Origin: Vibrio sp. B1FLJ16
GTDB taxonomy: Bacteria; Pseudomonadota; Gammaproteobacteria; Enterobacterales; Vibrionaceae
Reading direction: 5' to 3'
Assembly (NCBI RefSeq): GCF_905175385.1
Contig: NZ_HG992749.1
Span: forward strand, 992,001 to 1,056,000
DNA: 64,000 bases
The notes beneath the pieces are model-generated. The model searched no databases. It was not told the origin of the DNA and saw only the letters and a program-made list of their open reading frames with translations. Numbering within the stretch: position 1 is the first letter of the stretch; every line of letters starts with the position of its first letter. Positions 38,643 to 49,386 of the stretch are shown piece after piece. Both the position numbers and the translations under genes were made by a program.

Positions 38643-38666
38643 CCGGTAAGTCAGGGGAAGTTATCA

Positions 38667-39542
38667 ATGGCACTGTTTTCTTGGTCGCAGGCAAAAGAGC
38701 TGGACCCAACCCTTAATGCTCTTGATGACTTTTTCAGTGAGCCTCCGGTGAAAGTGCAAACCCTTACCGGAGGATTGACTAACCGCTGCTGGCGTTTGCA
38801 GAGCTCTGATGGCTCTGCTTATGTCTGGAGGCCTTTAAGTAAAGTATGCAAAGCATTTTTCATTTCTCGTCATAACGAATATCAGGTTCTCAATGCTATT
38901 GGACCTCTCGACATCGGCCCTAAGCCAGTTCTCTTTCATGAGCAAGGCTTGCTTGTTGAGTGGATTGAGGGCAAGACACTCACCAATGTTAGTATAAATC
39001 TGGACGAGTTATTGTCCGTTGCAGCGACTATCCACCAGTCTCCTTCAAATGTTATTTCTGTTGTTCCTTTCTCTTATCTCTCGCGAATTGACCATTATTG
39101 GCTAGAATTAGGCGGAACATACTCGGGAACCGAGTTTGAGTTGCTCTATAAGAAGTGGCGCAGCGAACCGAGCATAGAGGCGATTCCATTGGCTCTGTGC
39201 CATTTTGATTTAGGTTGCTACAACCTGGTGAGAAATGGTGACGGTATAAAAGTGATTGATTGGGAATATGCGGGGCTGGCAGATCCCAGATTAGATCTGT
39301 TCATTACACTGCAAGTTGCAGATGCACCTCTTGAAGACTCTGTAATTCGGTATTGTGAAATTCGGAACATTGAGAATGTCCCTCTCTGGTTGGAAGGGGT
39401 AAGAGCTTGGCAACCAAGGGCTTTAGTCATGGCGATGCTTTGGTACTTACTTGCTTATCAATTATGGGGAGATGAACAATACTTAATCAGTGCGAACGAG
39501 TTGAGAGACTTATTGGGTATAAACTGTTTTGAGAACTTGTGA
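38667..39542 (+). CDS. thiK: Thiamine kinase
   Basis: 291 residues of the choline/aminoglycoside kinase (APH) fold: LTGGLTNRCWRLQ, LCHFDLGCYNLV (catalytic Asp and metal Asn) and VIDWEYAGLADPRLD. ThiK phosphorylates thiamine in salvage. Position after lpoB matches E. coli; nagZ, which lies between thiK and ycfP in E. coli, is absent here. Confidence 0.86.
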   Translation: MALFSWSQAKELDPTLNALDDFFSEPPVKVQTLTGGLTNRCWRLQSSDGSAYVWRPLSKVCKAFFISRHNEYQVLNAIGPLDIGPKPVLFHEQGLLVEWIEGKTLTNVSINLDELLSVAATIHQSPSNVISVVPFSYLSRIDHYWLELGGTYSGTEFELLYKKWRSEPSIEAIPLALCHFDLGCYNLVRNGDGIKVIDWEYAGLADPRLDLFITLQVADAPLEDSVIRYCEIRNIENVPLWLEGVRAWQPRALVMAMLWYLLAYQLWGDEQYLISANELRDLLGINCFENL

Positions 39543-39617
39543 TATTTTCCCCTTTGAGAATAAGGGAATAGTGTTAGCTTTAAAATAAGTACCAGATATA
39601 GACAGGGAGAGGTACAG

Positions 39618-40157
39618 ATGATTATTTACTTGCACGGCTTTGACAGTACTAGCCCGGGTAACCACGAAAAAGTTCTACAACTACAATTCATTGACGATGA
39701 TGTTCGCTTCATCAACTACAGCACTCTTCATCCGAAGCATGATATGCAACACCTTCTTAAAGAAGTGTCGAAGGTCATTGACCAATCTGACGACCCTAAT
39801 CCGTTAATCTGTGGAGTCGGTCTGGGTGGTTATTGGTCTGAGCGAATTGGTTTTCTTTGTGGAATTAAGCAGGTGATGTTTAATCCTAACTTGCATCCGG
39901 AAGATAATATGGCCGGACGGATTGACCGTCCTGAAGAGTACGAAGACATTGCGACGAAATGTGTCGATCAGTTCCGTGCAAAAAATCAAGGTCAGTGCTT
40001 AGTTATTTTGTCGAGAGAAGATGAAGTTCGCGACAATAAAATCACAGCCGCAGAACTAGAAAAGCATTACCCTATCATCTGGGATGATACTCAAACACAC
40101 AAGTTCAAAAAAATATCCCACCATCTGCAACGGGTCAAGGAATTCAAGAACACCTAG
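39618..40157 (+). CDS. ycfP: YcfP-family alpha/beta-hydrolase-like protein
   Basis: 179 residues. [18 protein letters not shown] opens like an alpha/beta hydrolase, but the nucleophile elbow reads [14 protein letters not shown] instead of GxSxG, so a standard serine nucleophile is missing. This is normal for YcfP and leaves the activity unknown. Followed by a terminator. Confidence 0.88.
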   Translation: MIIYLHGFDSTSPGNHEKVLQLQFIDDDVRFINYSTLHPKHDMQHLLKEVSKVIDQSDDPNPLICGVGLGGYWSERIGFLCGIKQVMFNPNLHPEDNMAGRIDRPEEYEDIATKCVDQFRAKNQGQCLVILSREDEVRDNKITAAELEKHYPIIWDDTQTHKFKKISHHLQRVKEFKNT

Positions 40158-40180
40158 ATTCGCACAATTTTCTACTTTTG

Positions 40181-40208
40181 ATCAGCACTCTTTTGAGTGC
40201 TGACTTTT
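40181..40208 (+). terminator. Terminator of the thiK-ycfP region
   Basis: CAGCACTC-TTTT-GAGTGCTG followed by ACTTTTT. Confidence 0.88.
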
Positions 40209-40340
40209 TATCTGGTTCTCCAACGGAGGATACAGTTTGGATTGTATGAATAATGTTTCTGGCGAAAATCTTGTGGCACATATATTACCTCCCAAACTAA
40301 TCGAAAAGTAGTCAATCCGCGTGTAGAGTAAGGATTTTGG

Positions 40341-40368
40341 TTGCCTTCAAAACATGGCTCTATATAAT
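40341..40368 (+). promoter_or_regulatory. Sigma-70-type promoter of ndh
   Basis: TTGCCT, 16-bp spacer, perfect TATAAT (40363-40368). Transcription would start near 40375, giving a leader of about 270 nt. Confidence 0.6.
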
Positions 40369-40385
40369 TAGCGCATTAAAATAAA

Positions 40386-40399
40386 TTGATAAATGTCAA
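40386..40399. promoter_or_regulatory. FNR-like site over the ndh start region
   Basis: TTGATAAATGTCAA matches the FNR consensus TTGAT-N4-ATCAA except one base. It lies just downstream of the predicted start, a repressing position, in keeping with FNR repression of aerobic ndh in E. coli. Confidence 0.55.
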
Positions 40400-40644
40400 A
40401 AAATTAATGAGAGCGAGTATCAATTCGCCCGTTATTGTCCGGAAGTTTACTCCTGACGCTGTAATAGATGCATACTAAATCATTGATAAAAACAAATAAG
40501 AAACAAAGCATCTGTTTTTAATCCAAGTAAATTGAGACACCTCTAAGAACCAAGAATTCATCGGCTGGATGCCTCACATCAGTATGACTGATTGTCTGGC
40601 ATCGGGCTGAACACATTTATTCATTTTTGTAGAGGAAAATCATT

Positions 40645-41934
40645 GTGACACGCATTATCGTAGTAGGTGGCGGTGCTGGTGGCCTGGAACTGGCAACTAA
40701 GCTTGGCCGCACTCTTGGTCGAAAGAAACGTGCTGACATAACGCTGGTAGACCGTAAAGCGAGCCACTTGTGGAAACCGTTGCTACACGAAGTAGCAACC
40801 GGATCATTAGACGAAGGTGTTGATGCGCTCAGCTACCGTGCTCATGCAAAGAATCATAGTTTCGACTTCCAGATGGGTAGCCTTCAGGACATTGACCGTG
40901 AACGCAAAGTTATCACGTTAAGTGAACTTAAAGATGAACACGGCGAGCTACTGATGCCAAGCCGCGAACTGGAGTACGATATTCTGGTGATGGCGATCGG
41001 CTCTACTTCAAACGATTTCAATACCCCTGGTGTTCGTGAAAACTGTATTTTCCTGGATAGCCCGGAACAAGCCCACCGATTCCGCAGTGAAATGAACAAT
41101 GAGTTCCTCAAACTTCATGCGAAAAGTGGTCAGGGTACGGTTGATATTGCCATTGTCGGGGCTGGTGCAACGGGTGTGGAACTTTCAGCAGAGCTGCATA
41201 ATGCGATCAAAGAGCTGCGTGCATACGGTTTTGGTGACCTGGATTCAAGTAAGCTTAATGTCAACCTGATAGAAGCCGGTGAGCGTATTCTTCCTGCTCT
41301 TCCTCCTAGAATTTCAGCTGCTGCACACCAAGAATTAGTTAAACTTGGTGTAAATGTCCGAACCTCTACGATGGTGACAAAAGCGGAGAAAGACGGGCTG
41401 ACGACCAAAGATGGTGAGAAGATTTCGGCTAAGATCATGGTTTGGGCCGCAGGTATCAAAGCACCAGATTTTATTAAGGACATTGCCGGTCTGGAAACAA
41501 ACCGTATCAATCAACTAGTCGTGAAAAACACGCTGCAAACAACACGTGACGATAATATCTTCGTAATTGGTGACCTGGCTCAGTGTACTCAGGAAGACGG
41601 AACGTTTGTACCGCCTCGTGCTCAAGCTGCGCATCAAATGTCAAGCCGAGCTTTCAGTAACATAGTTGCCATGATCAATGGTCGTGAGTTGAAAGACTAC
41701 GTTTACAAAGATCATGGTTCTTTGGTTTCGCTGAGTCAGTTCTCGACCGTGGGCAGTTTGATGGGTAACCTCACTAAAGGCTCGATGATGGTTGAGGGAC
41801 GCATTGCTCGGGTGGTGTATATCTCACTTTACCGGATGCACCAGATTGCGCTACACGGTCTGTTCAAAACCGGCTTGATGATGTTGGTTGGCCGAATCAA
41901 CCGTGTACTGCGTCCTAATCTGAAATTACATTAA
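40645..41934 (+). CDS. ndh: Type II NADH:quinone oxidoreductase
   Basis: 429 residues from a GTG (GAGGAAAA upstream). FAD-binding [21 protein letters not shown]-binding [20 protein letters not shown], and the C-terminal flavin motif [10 protein letters not shown]. The C-terminal amphipathic region ([31 protein letters not shown]) attaches it to the membrane. It oxidises NADH without ion pumping, complementing the Rnf pump encoded further on. Confidence 0.95.
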   Translation: MTRIIVVGGGAGGLELATKLGRTLGRKKRADITLVDRKASHLWKPLLHEVATGSLDEGVDALSYRAHAKNHSFDFQMGSLQDIDRERKVITLSELKDEHGELLMPSRELEYDILVMAIGSTSNDFNTPGVRENCIFLDSPEQAHRFRSEMNNEFLKLHAKSGQGTVDIAIVGAGATGVELSAELHNAIKELRAYGFGDLDSSKLNVNLIEAGERILPALPPRISAAAHQELVKLGVNVRTSTMVTKAEKDGLTTKDGEKISAKIMVWAAGIKAPDFIKDIAGLETNRINQLVVKNTLQTTRDDNIFVIGDLAQCTQEDGTFVPPRAQAAHQMSSRAFSNIVAMINGRELKDYVYKDHGSLVSLSQFSTVGSLMGNLTKGSMMVEGRIARVVYISLYRMHQIALHGLFKTGLMMLVGRINRVLRPNLKLH

Positions 41935-41963
41935 TGTACTAATTTCAGATTTGTCATAAAAAG

Positions 41964-41990
41964 AAAAACCGCACAGATGTGCGGTTTTTT
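41964..41990. terminator. Bidirectional terminator between ndh and the antiporter gene
   Basis: AAAAACCGCAC-AGA-TGTGCGGTTTTT hairpin. Confidence 0.92.
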
Positions 41991-42016
41991 AGTATCTAAA
42001 ACGTCAATACTCTTTA

Positions 42017-43342
42017 TTAAAGAACCATTGCCGCAATCCAACCGAAGATGATCAGAGGGATATTGTAGTGGATAAAGGTCGGTACTACTGTTTCCCAAAT
42101 ATGTTCGTGCTGACCGTCAGCGTTCAGACCCGATGTTGGGCCCAATGTAGAGTCAGAGGCAGGAGAACCTGCGTCGCCCAGAGCTGCTGCGGTACCAACT
42201 AGTGCGATCGTTGCCATTGGAGAGAAGCCAAATGCCAGTGATAGCGGAACGTAGATGGTGGTAATGATTGGAATGGTAGAAAACGATGAGCCAATACCCA
42301 TAGTAACCAGTAAGCCAACAACAAGCATCAGTAATGCAGCCAGTCCTTTATTGTCACCAATACTGGTAGATAGCGATTCAACTAGGGTTTCGACACCGCC
42401 AGTATTCTTCATTACAGCGGCAAAGCCTGCAGCAGCGATCATGATGAAACCAATCATGGCCATCATATGGACGCCTTTAGTAAATACGTCGCTTGTCTCT
42501 TTCCATGCAATAACGCCACCAAACGTGAAGACCATGAAGCCTGCCAGCGCACCAATGATCATTGAGCCGGTGTAAAGCTGGACGCCCAATGCGGCAACAA
42601 TACCGATAGCCGCCACAAGGATATGTTGCTTGTTGATTTCGTGATGAGTATCGTGAATAACAGTTAACTCAGTCTCTTCGTAGATGCGAGGTTTTCTGTA
42701 GCTGACAAAAATCGCAAACAACAGACCGCAAACCATGCCTAAACCAGGTAGCAACATTGCTGTTGGAACCTGACTTGCAACAACATTTTCCAGACCGTTG
42801 TCATGCAGGTTCTTCAAAAGGATGTTGTTCAGGAAGATGCCACCAAAACCAATAGGCAGAACCATGTAAGGCGTAATTAAGCCGAACGTCAGTACACAGG
42901 CAATTAAGCGGCGATCCAGTTTAAGTTTTGCAAAGACACCTAAAAGAGGTGGGATCAAAATTGGAATAAACGCGATATGAACAGGGATAATGTTCTGAGA
43001 CGACATGGTGACTAAAATTAGAGCTACCAGTACTACGTATTTCAGACCCGTAATTGAGCCTGAGCTTTCTTTGATACTGATACGTTTAATCACATCTCTG
43101 GCAAGTAGATCAGTGATACCAGATTTAGAAATCGCTACGGCAAATGTACCTAACATTGCGTAACTTAATGCGATAGTCGCTCCGCCACCAAGACCGCTTT
43201 CAAAAGCGGCAACAGTGTCACCTAAGCTCATTCCAGATATAACGCCACCTACAATGGCACTGAAGGTGAGGGCAACAACCACGTTTACTCGCATCAACGC
43301 TAATACGAGCATAACGCAAACAGAAATAACGACAGGATTCAT
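42017..43342 (-). CDS. NhaC-superfamily Na+/H+ antiporter-like membrane protein
   Basis: 441 residues with about twelve membrane segments. The family-typical [30 protein letters not shown] and [33 protein letters not shown] are visible. The family includes Na+/H+ antiporters and amino-acid permeases (YuiF group), so the substrate is uncertain. It is convergent with ndh and separated from rnt by only 24 bp, with which it may be co-transcribed. Confidence 0.82.
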   Translation of the reverse strand: MNPVVISVCVMLVLALMRVNVVVALTFSAIVGGVISGMSLGDTVAAFESGLGGGATIALSYAMLGTFAVAISKSGITDLLARDVIKRISIKESSGSITGLKYVVLVALILVTMSSQNIIPVHIAFIPILIPPLLGVFAKLKLDRRLIACVLTFGLITPYMVLPIGFGGIFLNNILLKNLHDNGLENVVASQVPTAMLLPGLGMVCGLLFAIFVSYRKPRIYEETELTVIHDTHHEINKQHILVAAIGIVAALGVQLYTGSMIIGALAGFMVFTFGGVIAWKETSDVFTKGVHMMAMIGFIMIAAAGFAAVMKNTGGVETLVESLSTSIGDNKGLAALLMLVVGLLVTMGIGSSFSTIPIITTIYVPLSLAFGFSPMATIALVGTAAALGDAGSPASDSTLGPTSGLNADGQHEHIWETVVPTFIHYNIPLIIFGWIAAMVL

Positions 43343-43366
43343 ACAACTTCCTATATATTGTGTTTA

Positions 43367-44011
43367 TTATCCTTTATCAACAAGCGGCCAACCTCCTAGA
43401 GCCTTCCATTTGTTGACGATTCCGCAGAATAGTTCTGCAGTTTTTTGTGTGTCGTAAAGTGCAGAGTGCGCTTCACGGCTGTCGAATTCCATCCCTGCCG
43501 TTTTGCAAGCTTTGGCAAGAACCGTTTGTCCATAAGCAAGACCACTTAACGCGGCCGTGTCAAAAGTGGCAAAGGGGTGGAAAGGGACTCTTTTTAGTTT
43601 GCAGCGTTCATTCGCTGCATTAACGAAACCTAAGTCGAACGCTGCATTGTGTGCAACCATAATCGCACGTGAGCAGTCCGAGTCTTTTTGTTCTTTACGG
43701 ATAAGTTTGTATATTTCTTTTAGCGCTTCTTGCTCAGAGACCGCACCACGTAGAGGACTGAATGGGTCACGAATGCCATTAAACTCCAGTGCTTCTTTCT
43801 CTAAGTTTGCGCCTTCAAACGGCTCAATATGAAAATGAATAGTGGATGCTGGATGCAAAACACCGTCTTCGTCCATACGAAGAGTGACGGCACAGATTTC
43901 TAAAAGTGCATCTGTTTGAGCATTGAAACCTGCGGTTTCAACATCAACTACCACAGGGAAATAACCACGAAAGCGTTTTTTCAGGGTCAGAGCTTCATTT
44001 TCTATTGTCAT
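43367..44011 (-). CDS. rnt: Ribonuclease T
   Basis: 214 residues. DEDDh exonuclease motifs: [11 protein letters not shown] (Exo I), [12 protein letters not shown] (Exo II) and [17 protein letters not shown] (Exo III). RNase T trims 3' ends of tRNA and 5S/23S rRNA as a homodimer. The unusual Lys/Arg-rich N terminus ([10 protein letters not shown]) and family length agree. Confidence 0.95.
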   Translation of the reverse strand: MTIENEALTLKKRFRGYFPVVVDVETAGFNAQTDALLEICAVTLRMDEDGVLHPASTIHFHIEPFEGANLEKEALEFNGIRDPFSPLRGAVSEQEALKEIYKLIRKEQKDSDCSRAIMVAHNAAFDLGFVNAANERCKLKRVPFHPFATFDTAALSGLAYGQTVLAKACKTAGMEFDSREAHSALYDTQKTAELFCGIVNKWKALGGWPLVDKG

Positions 44012-44240
44012 GTTGGCTTGTGCTTGAGTACAAAGGCGGCATTATTGCAGATTCTTCCGATGAGAAAAACTGCAATTTCGGATGAAACTACAATTCCCTT
44101 TTTGTTTTAATTAACAAAGGTGAAACACGTTGATTATAACCGGGAATGAGTAACGCCTTTTATTAGGGCGGATACCTAGCATTCACATTTGTAGTGCTGG
44201 CAAGTTCCAACGTATACGAATAATCAGTGTTAACTGCTTT

Positions 44241-44257
44241 TTGGCAGGAATTTTGCA
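44241..44257 (+). promoter_or_regulatory. Sigma-54-type promoter upstream of motY
   Basis: TGGCAGGAATTTTGCAC has GG and GC 10 nt apart, the -24/-12 pattern, about 70 bp before the start codon. Sigma-54 control of Vibrio flagellar genes is established; assignment to motY is inference. Confidence 0.65.
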
Positions 44258-44326
44258 CATAGATTACTGTTTTTGAATTGATGCAGATTAACGGCAAAAG
44301 TGTGCCGTTTAAGAGAAAGTACGTAG

Positions 44327-45208
44327 ATGAATAAATGGCTGATAACTGGTGGTGTTCTGACTTCATTGATAAGCTCGAACAGCTATGCGGAGTTTAGTAA
44401 GCGTTATGTTGCGACTCCTCAGCAGTCACAATGGGAAATGGTTGTGAATACGCCGCTAGAATGCCGACTTGTACATCCTATCCCTAACTTTGGTGACGGC
44501 GTGTTTTCGTCGCGTGCGAGTAAAAAAATCAATTTAGATTTCGAGTTAAAAATGCGTCGCCCTATGGGAGAGACCAGGAATGTGAGTCTCGTTTCTATGC
44601 CACCTCAGTGGCGGCCGGGAGAGCGTGCTAACCGTGTTACCGATTTAAAGTTTTTCAAACAATTTGATGGGTATGTTGGAGGGCAAACGGCTTGGGGTAT
44701 TTTGTCTGAACTTGAAAAAGGGCGCTATCCGACGTTCAGTTATCAGGATTGGCAAAGTAGCGACCAAAGGATAGAAGTCGCATTGTCTTCGGTACTGTTT
44801 CAAAGTAAATACAATGCCTTTAGTGATTGTATTGCTAACTTATTACCCTACAGTTTTGAAGACATCGCATTCACGATACTCCATTACGAGCGTCAGGGTG
44901 ACCAGTTGAACAAGGCGTCCAAGAAAAGGCTGTCGCAGATTGCAGATTACGTTCGTCATAACCCAGATATCGACCTGGTACTGGTTTCTACTTATACCGA
45001 TTCGACCGATGGGAAAAGTGTCAGCCAGAATTTATCGGAAAGACGTGCAGAATCACTGAGCAGTTACTTTAAGTCTCTTGGGTTGCATAAGGATCGTATC
45101 CAGGTACAAGGATATGGTAAACGCCGACCGATTGCAGACAATAGCTCGCCAATTGGTAAAGATAAAAACCGAAGAGTCGTAATCTCTTTAGGCCGGACTG
45201 AGGTTTAG
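44327..45208 (+). CDS. motY: Sodium-driven flagellar motor protein MotY
   Basis: 293 residues, the length of V. alginolyticus MotY. Signal peptide ending NSYAEF, an N-terminal domain that in MotY binds the basal body ([28 protein letters not shown]), and a C-terminal OmpA-like peptidoglycan-binding domain ([45 protein letters not shown]). It forms part of the T-ring that anchors the Na+ stator PomAB. Single gene. Confidence 0.95.
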   Translation: MNKWLITGGVLTSLISSNSYAEFSKRYVATPQQSQWEMVVNTPLECRLVHPIPNFGDGVFSSRASKKINLDFELKMRRPMGETRNVSLVSMPPQWRPGERANRVTDLKFFKQFDGYVGGQTAWGILSELEKGRYPTFSYQDWQSSDQRIEVALSSVLFQSKYNAFSDCIANLLPYSFEDIAFTILHYERQGDQLNKASKKRLSQIADYVRHNPDIDLVLVSTYTDSTDGKSVSQNLSERRAESLSSYFKSLGLHKDRIQVQGYGKRRPIADNSSPIGKDKNRRVVISLGRTEV

Positions 45209-45279
45209 TCAGCAGTTAGTTCGATGCCGTCAGCCAGGTTCGACGCTGAAAGATCCATAACCGGCTTCTCGCCGTGCAT

Positions 45280-45720
45280 TTAGTTCAGACGGAACTTAGC
45301 GATCACCTCACAGCTTGTCGCGGTGTTGATTTTTTCAACTTGCTTAGCGATAACCGGATTGGGATGTCGTTTCATGAAATCAATCAGGGCGTTAGTGCAG
45401 CAACCGATAGACTCAATAAAACTGCTACAGTCTTTATTCGGGCATTGGGGGATAAGTGTTAATACTTTTTCCGAAGCGAGCTGAAGGTATCTGAGCTCGT
45501 ATTCAGTGTCTCCGGCCCAGCGCCAAAATTGCGCCAGATTATGACAAGAGATAACGGAAATTAAGAGACGCTCGTCAGCTTCGATTTCAACACACTCGCT
45601 GATATCTTCACTTAAGCTGAGTGCCTGCTGGTAGTGAAGAATACTGCGTATAGGATCATCTAACTGTAGGGCAGTATCCGCCAGAAGTGTGTGCTTTTCC
45701 CATTCACTGATCATTGTCAT
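45280..45720 (-). CDS. DUF2753-family protein
   Basis: 146 residues, helical and TPR-like (LADTALQLDDPIRSILHYQQALSLSEDI; HNLAQFWRWAGDTEYELRYLQLASEKVLTLIPQC), with a CxxxxC (CPNKDC) and IGCC near the middle. The family is essentially known from Vibrio-type bacteria and has no assigned function. A Fur-box-like palindrome lies in its promoter. Monocistronic, convergent with motY. Confidence 0.82.
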   Translation of the reverse strand: MTMISEWEKHTLLADTALQLDDPIRSILHYQQALSLSEDISECVEIEADERLLISVISCHNLAQFWRWAGDTEYELRYLQLASEKVLTLIPQCPNKDCSSFIESIGCCTNALIDFMKRHPNPVIAKQVEKINTATSCEVIAKFRLN

Positions 45721-45753
45721 CTTTCCAAAGATAGAATTTGGGATAAATCTAAA

Positions 45754-45768
45754 CGATAATTATTATCA
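45754..45768 (-). promoter_or_regulatory. Fur-box-like palindrome upstream of the DUF2753 gene
   Basis: CGATAATTATTATCA matches the 7-1-7 Fur pattern TGATAAT-N-ATTATCA at 14 of 15 positions and lies about 34 bp before the start codon, in promoter position. It is not followed by an iron-transport gene. Confidence 0.65.
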
Positions 45769-45791
45769 AGTAAAGGGTTTTGTTTACAAAT

Positions 45792-45818
45792 AAAAAGGCA
45801 GGGTTCAGACCTGCCTTT
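45792..45818 (-). terminator. Terminator of gloA
   Basis: AAAGGCAGG / CCTGCCTTT hairpin ending with a run of T on the minus strand. Confidence 0.88.
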
Positions 45819-45837
45819 GAATATTATTGCGAAGAGT

Positions 45838-46254
45838 TTAACCTTCTAGACCAGCGGTAGCTTGTTTGTTCTGGATTAGCTCAATCATGTAGCCATCAGG
45901 ATCTTTTACAAACGCAATGTGAGTACTACCACCTTTTACCGGCCCCGGCTCACGAGTTACGTTGCCACCTACCGCTTTGATTGCATCACAAGTCGTGTAG
46001 ATATCGTCAACACCGATTGCAATATGGCCATAAGCAGTACCCAGTTCGTATTCTGTCTTACCCCAGTTATACGTAAGTTCAATCACAGCACCTTGAGACT
46101 CATCACCGTAGCCTAGGAATGCAAGTGTGTATTCGTACTCTTTGTTTTCGTTGGTACGAAGTAGCTTCATACCCATAACTTCAGTGTAAAACTTGATGGA
46201 TTTGTCTAGATCACCCACGCGCAGCATGGTGTGTAGAATTCGACCGTTTGACAT
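45838..46254 (-). CDS. gloA: Lactoylglutathione lyase (glyoxalase I)
   Basis: 138 residues. Two betaalphabeta-beta-beta modules: [28 protein letters not shown] and [22 protein letters not shown], with metal ligands His 6, Glu 57 (VIELTYNW), His 75 and Glu in YMIELIQNK. Nickel-type GloA isomerises the methylglyoxal-glutathione hemithioacetal. It follows nth on the same strand. Confidence 0.95.
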   Translation of the reverse strand: MSNGRILHTMLRVGDLDKSIKFYTEVMGMKLLRTNENKEYEYTLAFLGYGDESQGAVIELTYNWGKTEYELGTAYGHIAIGVDDIYTTCDAIKAVGGNVTREPGPVKGGSTHIAFVKDPDGYMIELIQNKQATAGLEG

Positions 46255-46287
46255 TTTTTACTCCTAGCTTTCATTATTCAAATAGCC

Positions 46288-46929
46288 TTAGCTATCTGGG
46301 TATACTTTCTCTTTATATTCGCACAAATCTTCAATAATGCAGCTACCGCAGCGTGGTTTTCTCGCCAGACAGGTATAGCGGCCATGAAGAATGAGCCAGT
46401 GGTGCACATCAAGCTTAAACTCTTTAGGCACCACTTTTAATAGCTTTTGCTCGACATCGTCGACGGTTTTACCCATCGCAAATTTAGTACGGTTCGAGAC
46501 ACGATAAATGTGTGTATCGACGGCAATGGTTGGCCAACCAAACGCAGTATTGAGTACTACGTTTGCTGTTTTACGGCCCACACCCGGTAACGCCTCAAGA
46601 GCGGCGCGGTCTTCTGGCACCTCACCGTTGTGTTTTTCCAGTAAGATCTTACAGGTTTTGATGGTGTTTTCGGCTTTTGAGTTAAACAGGCCAATGGTCT
46701 TGATATATTCTTTGAGGCCATCAACACCTAAATCAAAGATAGATTGCGGCGTATTAGCAATAGGGAATAATTTGTCTGTTGCTTTGTTGACGCTTACGTC
46801 GGTCGCTTGCGCTGATAATAATACCGCGATCAGCAGTTCAAAGGGTGAGCTCCAGTTTAGCTCGGTCTCAGGGTTTGGGTTGTTATCCCTTAATCGTTCT
46901 AAAATTTCTATTCTTTTATCTTTGTTCAT
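46288..46929 (-). CDS. nth: Endonuclease III
   Basis: 213 residues. Helix-hairpin-helix LPGVGRKTANVVL with the catalytic Lys, catalytic Asp in VDTHIYRVSNR, and the C-terminal iron-sulfur cluster CLARKPRCGSCIIEDLC (C-x6-C-x2-C-x5-C). It removes oxidised pyrimidines and nicks AP sites. Placed after rnfE exactly as in E. coli, where nth ends the rsx operon, though a hairpin (46963-46986) precedes it here. Confidence 0.96.
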   Translation of the reverse strand: MNKDKRIEILERLRDNNPNPETELNWSSPFELLIAVLLSAQATDVSVNKATDKLFPIANTPQSIFDLGVDGLKEYIKTIGLFNSKAENTIKTCKILLEKHNGEVPEDRAALEALPGVGRKTANVVLNTAFGWPTIAVDTHIYRVSNRTKFAMGKTVDDVEQKLLKVVPKEFKLDVHHWLILHGRYTCLARKPRCGSCIIEDLCEYKEKVYPDS

Positions 46930-46962
46930 TACTGACTTCCAGTACCGTCTTGGCGGTCTAAT

Positions 46963-46986
46963 AAAAAGCTCTACGGCGGTAGAGCT
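46963..46986 (-). terminator. Hairpin between rnfE and nth
   Basis: AAGCTCTAC / GTAGAGCTT followed on the minus strand by TTTTATT; may partly terminate the rnf transcript before nth. Confidence 0.65.
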
Positions 46987-47007
46987 TAATTTTTTATTCT
47001 GCTGATA

Positions 47008-47700
47008 TTAAGCGTTGGTTACGCGGGCACGTTCAATCGCGGGTTTTTCTTCTTTTGGCTGACGCGCCTGAATCGAGCTGTCGATAATATTTTTAAGTGC
47101 GATCAAAAGACCAACACCGATAAAGGCACCGGGTGGTAATAGCGCCAAAAGGAAACTGCTGTCAAAGTGGAACACTTCGATTCGCAGAGACGCAGCCCAG
47201 TCACCTAAGAGTAAATCAGCACCGTCGAATAGTGTGCCGTTGCCTATAAGCTCACGCATAGAGCCTAAAACGACGAGGACACTGGTCATGCCTAATCCCA
47301 TCCACAAGCCATCCAAAGCTGCTGGTAATACATCGTTTTTCGATGCATAAGCTTCTGCACGACCAATGATAATACAGTTGGTTACAATCAGAGGGATGAA
47401 GATACCCAGAGATAAATATAAACCGTAGGCGTAAGCGTTCATTAAAAGCTGAACACAAGTTACTAACGCGGCAATAATCATCACAAATACTGGAATACGA
47501 ATTTCTTTTGGTACGTAGTTACGGATGAGAGATACCGTGACATTTGAACCGACAAGTACTAGTAGCGTGGCAATACCAAGGCCAAGTGCGTTTGTAATCG
47601 TAGACGACACGGCAAGCAGGGGGCACAAACCAAGCAATTGAACCAATGCAGGGTTGTTGTTCCACATGCCGTTTTTCATCAGCAGTTTGTTTTCACTCAT
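47008..47700 (-). CDS. rnfE: Rnf electron-transport complex subunit E
   Basis: 230 residues with six membrane segments. RnfE signatures: [27 protein letters not shown] near the N terminus and [23 protein letters not shown] in the middle. A membrane core subunit of the Na+-translocating ferredoxin:NAD+ oxidoreductase. Overlaps the rnfG stop by 4 nt. Confidence 0.95.
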   Translation of the reverse strand: MSENKLLMKNGMWNNNPALVQLLGLCPLLAVSSTITNALGLGIATLLVLVGSNVTVSLIRNYVPKEIRIPVFVMIIAALVTCVQLLMNAYAYGLYLSLGIFIPLIVTNCIIIGRAEAYASKNDVLPAALDGLWMGLGMTSVLVVLGSMRELIGNGTLFDGADLLLGDWAASLRIEVFHFDSSFLLALLPPGAFIGVGLLIALKNIIDSSIQARQPKEEKPAIERARVTNA

Positions 47701-48332
47701 TCGTTGCCTCCTGTGCAGTTTAGGGGCTGGCTGAGAATCTCATCACGAGATTGGTTTACATAGTTTACGGTGTTTCTCACCACTTTTACTACCGCTCTTG
47801 GGGTAATAGTCGCGCCAGTAAACTGATCAAAGTCACCGCCATCTTTACGGACTCGCCAGGAATTCCAGTTCTCTTCTGTAACCTCTTTTCCTGCAAAGCT
47901 AAGGATCCAGTCTGTCACGCGAAGGTCGATTTTATCACCTAAACCTGGAGTTTCTTGTTGGCTGAGAACCCGCGTACCAAGAACTCTGCCTTGGTTATCG
48001 ATGCCAGTAATTACTTTAATCTCACCGTTGTAACCGTCTGGTGCGATAGATTCAATCGCGATTGCGCTTGGCTCGCCATTCTTTGTCGCGATGTACGCTG
48101 GCATCGGGTGTAATGTGCCGAGATCCGGCGAACTGACGAGAGTACAAGCCTGGGTCAAAGCGTTATCATGCATGGTTTCAGGGATGACCTGATTGAGTAC
48201 TGACAGAAGCTGCTTTCGCTCCTGCATTTTTATTTGATCTTCAGTCAAGTACTGAGTCAATGCTACTAGCCCGGTTGTGGCACATGCAAAGATCGCCAGT
48301 GTCAGACCATTTTTTCTAATTGCGGTTAGCAT
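47697..48332 (-). CDS. rnfG: Rnf electron-transport complex subunit G
   Basis: 211 residues from the ATG at 48332, which has GAGG 5 nt upstream; longer in-frame starts up to 48377 overlap rnfD and lack such a site. One N-terminal membrane segment ([21 protein letters not shown]) and a periplasmic FMN-binding domain with [12 protein letters not shown], whose Thr carries covalent FMN. Confidence 0.94.
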   Translation of the reverse strand: MLTAIRKNGLTLAIFACATTGLVALTQYLTEDQIKMQERKQLLSVLNQVIPETMHDNALTQACTLVSSPDLGTLHPMPAYIATKNGEPSAIAIESIAPDGYNGEIKVITGIDNQGRVLGTRVLSQQETPGLGDKIDLRVTDWILSFAGKEVTEENWNSWRVRKDGGDFDQFTGATITPRAVVKVVRNTVNYVNQSRDEILSQPLNCTGGNE

Positions 48333-48339
48333 GTTTACC

Positions 48340-49386
48340 TCAGTGGCCGTAAGTTCTAGGTTTGGTGTAGTAGTCAATCAGCGGAACGCACATGTTGGCG
48401 AGCAGAACTGCAAATGCGACACCGTCCGGGAAACCACCCCAACTGCGAATGATAAAGACAAGCGCGCCAATAAGTGCGCCGAAAATCAAACGCCCTTTTA
48501 CTGTTGTTGAAGCTGAAACCGGATCGGTTGCAATAAAGAATGCGCCGAGCATGGTCGCACCCGATAAAAGGTGGAAGATTGGCGACGCCGTCTCTCCTGG
48601 AGTAATCAGGTTGAAGATTAAACTAAGCAGGGTCAAACTAGCCAGGAATCCAGCAGGGATGTACCACTGAATAATACGTTTTTTGATCATTACCAGGCCG
48701 CCGATAAAATAAGCGATGTTGACCCATTGCCAACCAATGCCTGCCAAGCCTGAAAAGATAGGCTGTGACATGATTTCACTTGGCGTTGCCCCGGAATGAA
48801 GGCCTGTTTTAAATGCATCGAGCGGAGTGGCCATCGTGACACCATCGACACCTGAACGCACTTGTTGCAGGGATAGCCCGTCACCATCAAAGCCTGTAAA
48901 AATCAGCGAGAGGGTGTCAATGAAATTTACGTGATCTGGTATAAGCGATGTCGGTGCACTCCAGCTTGTCATTTGAACAGGGAAGGAGATAAGTAATACG
49001 ACATAAGCAACCATAGCCGGGTTAAACAGATTTTGCCCCAGGCCACCGTAAAGATGCTTTGCTATCACGATTGCGAAAATCAATCCAATGACGGTCAGCC
49101 ACCATGGGGACCAGGGTGGTATTGCAACCGCTAGCAGCCAGGCGGTAACGATGGCACTATTGTCACGAAGTGCACGCATTGGCGAGCGTTTACGGCTCAC
49201 CATTACCAATGCTTCAAGTGAAACGGCTACAGCAATAGCAAAAATTAGCTGGATAATGGTTCCCCAGCCAAAGAAATAAGTCTGAGCGGCTAAGCCAGGG
49301 AGCGCACACAGAGCTACCCATTTCATTAAATCGGGTGTGCTACGACGACTGCGGGTATGCGGTGAGCTGGCAATAAAAAACGACAT
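48340..49386 (-). CDS. rnfD: Rnf electron-transport complex subunit D
   Basis: 348 residues, multi-spanning. [51 protein letters not shown] and the flavinylation motif [18 protein letters not shown] are seen. Subunit with covalent FMN in the membrane part of the Rnf pump. Overlaps rnfC by one base and is followed by rnfG after 7 bp. Confidence 0.95.
   Translation of the reverse strand: MSFFIASSPHTRSRRSTPDLMKWVALCALPGLAAQTYFFGWGTIIQLIFAIAVAVSLEALVMVSRKRSPMRALRDNSAIVTAWLLAVAIPPWSPWWLTVIGLIFAIVIAKHLYGGLGQNLFNPAMVAYVVLLISFPVQMTSWSAPTSLIPDHVNFIDTLSLIFTGFDGDGLSLQQVRSGVDGVTMATPLDAFKTGLHSGATPSEIMSQPIFSGLAGIGWQWVNIAYFIGGLVMIKKRIIQWYIPAGFLASLTLLSLIFNLITPGETASPIFHLLSGATMLGAFFIATDPVSASTTVKGRLIFGALIGALVFIIRSWGGFPDGVAFAVLLANMCVPLIDYYTKPRTYGH

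Larger units (their letters stand above)
40209..40644. other. Long ndh upstream region
   Basis: No gene is seen. Carries the ndh promoter and FNR-like site listed separately and a leader of about 270 nt before the GTG start. Confidence 0.6.
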
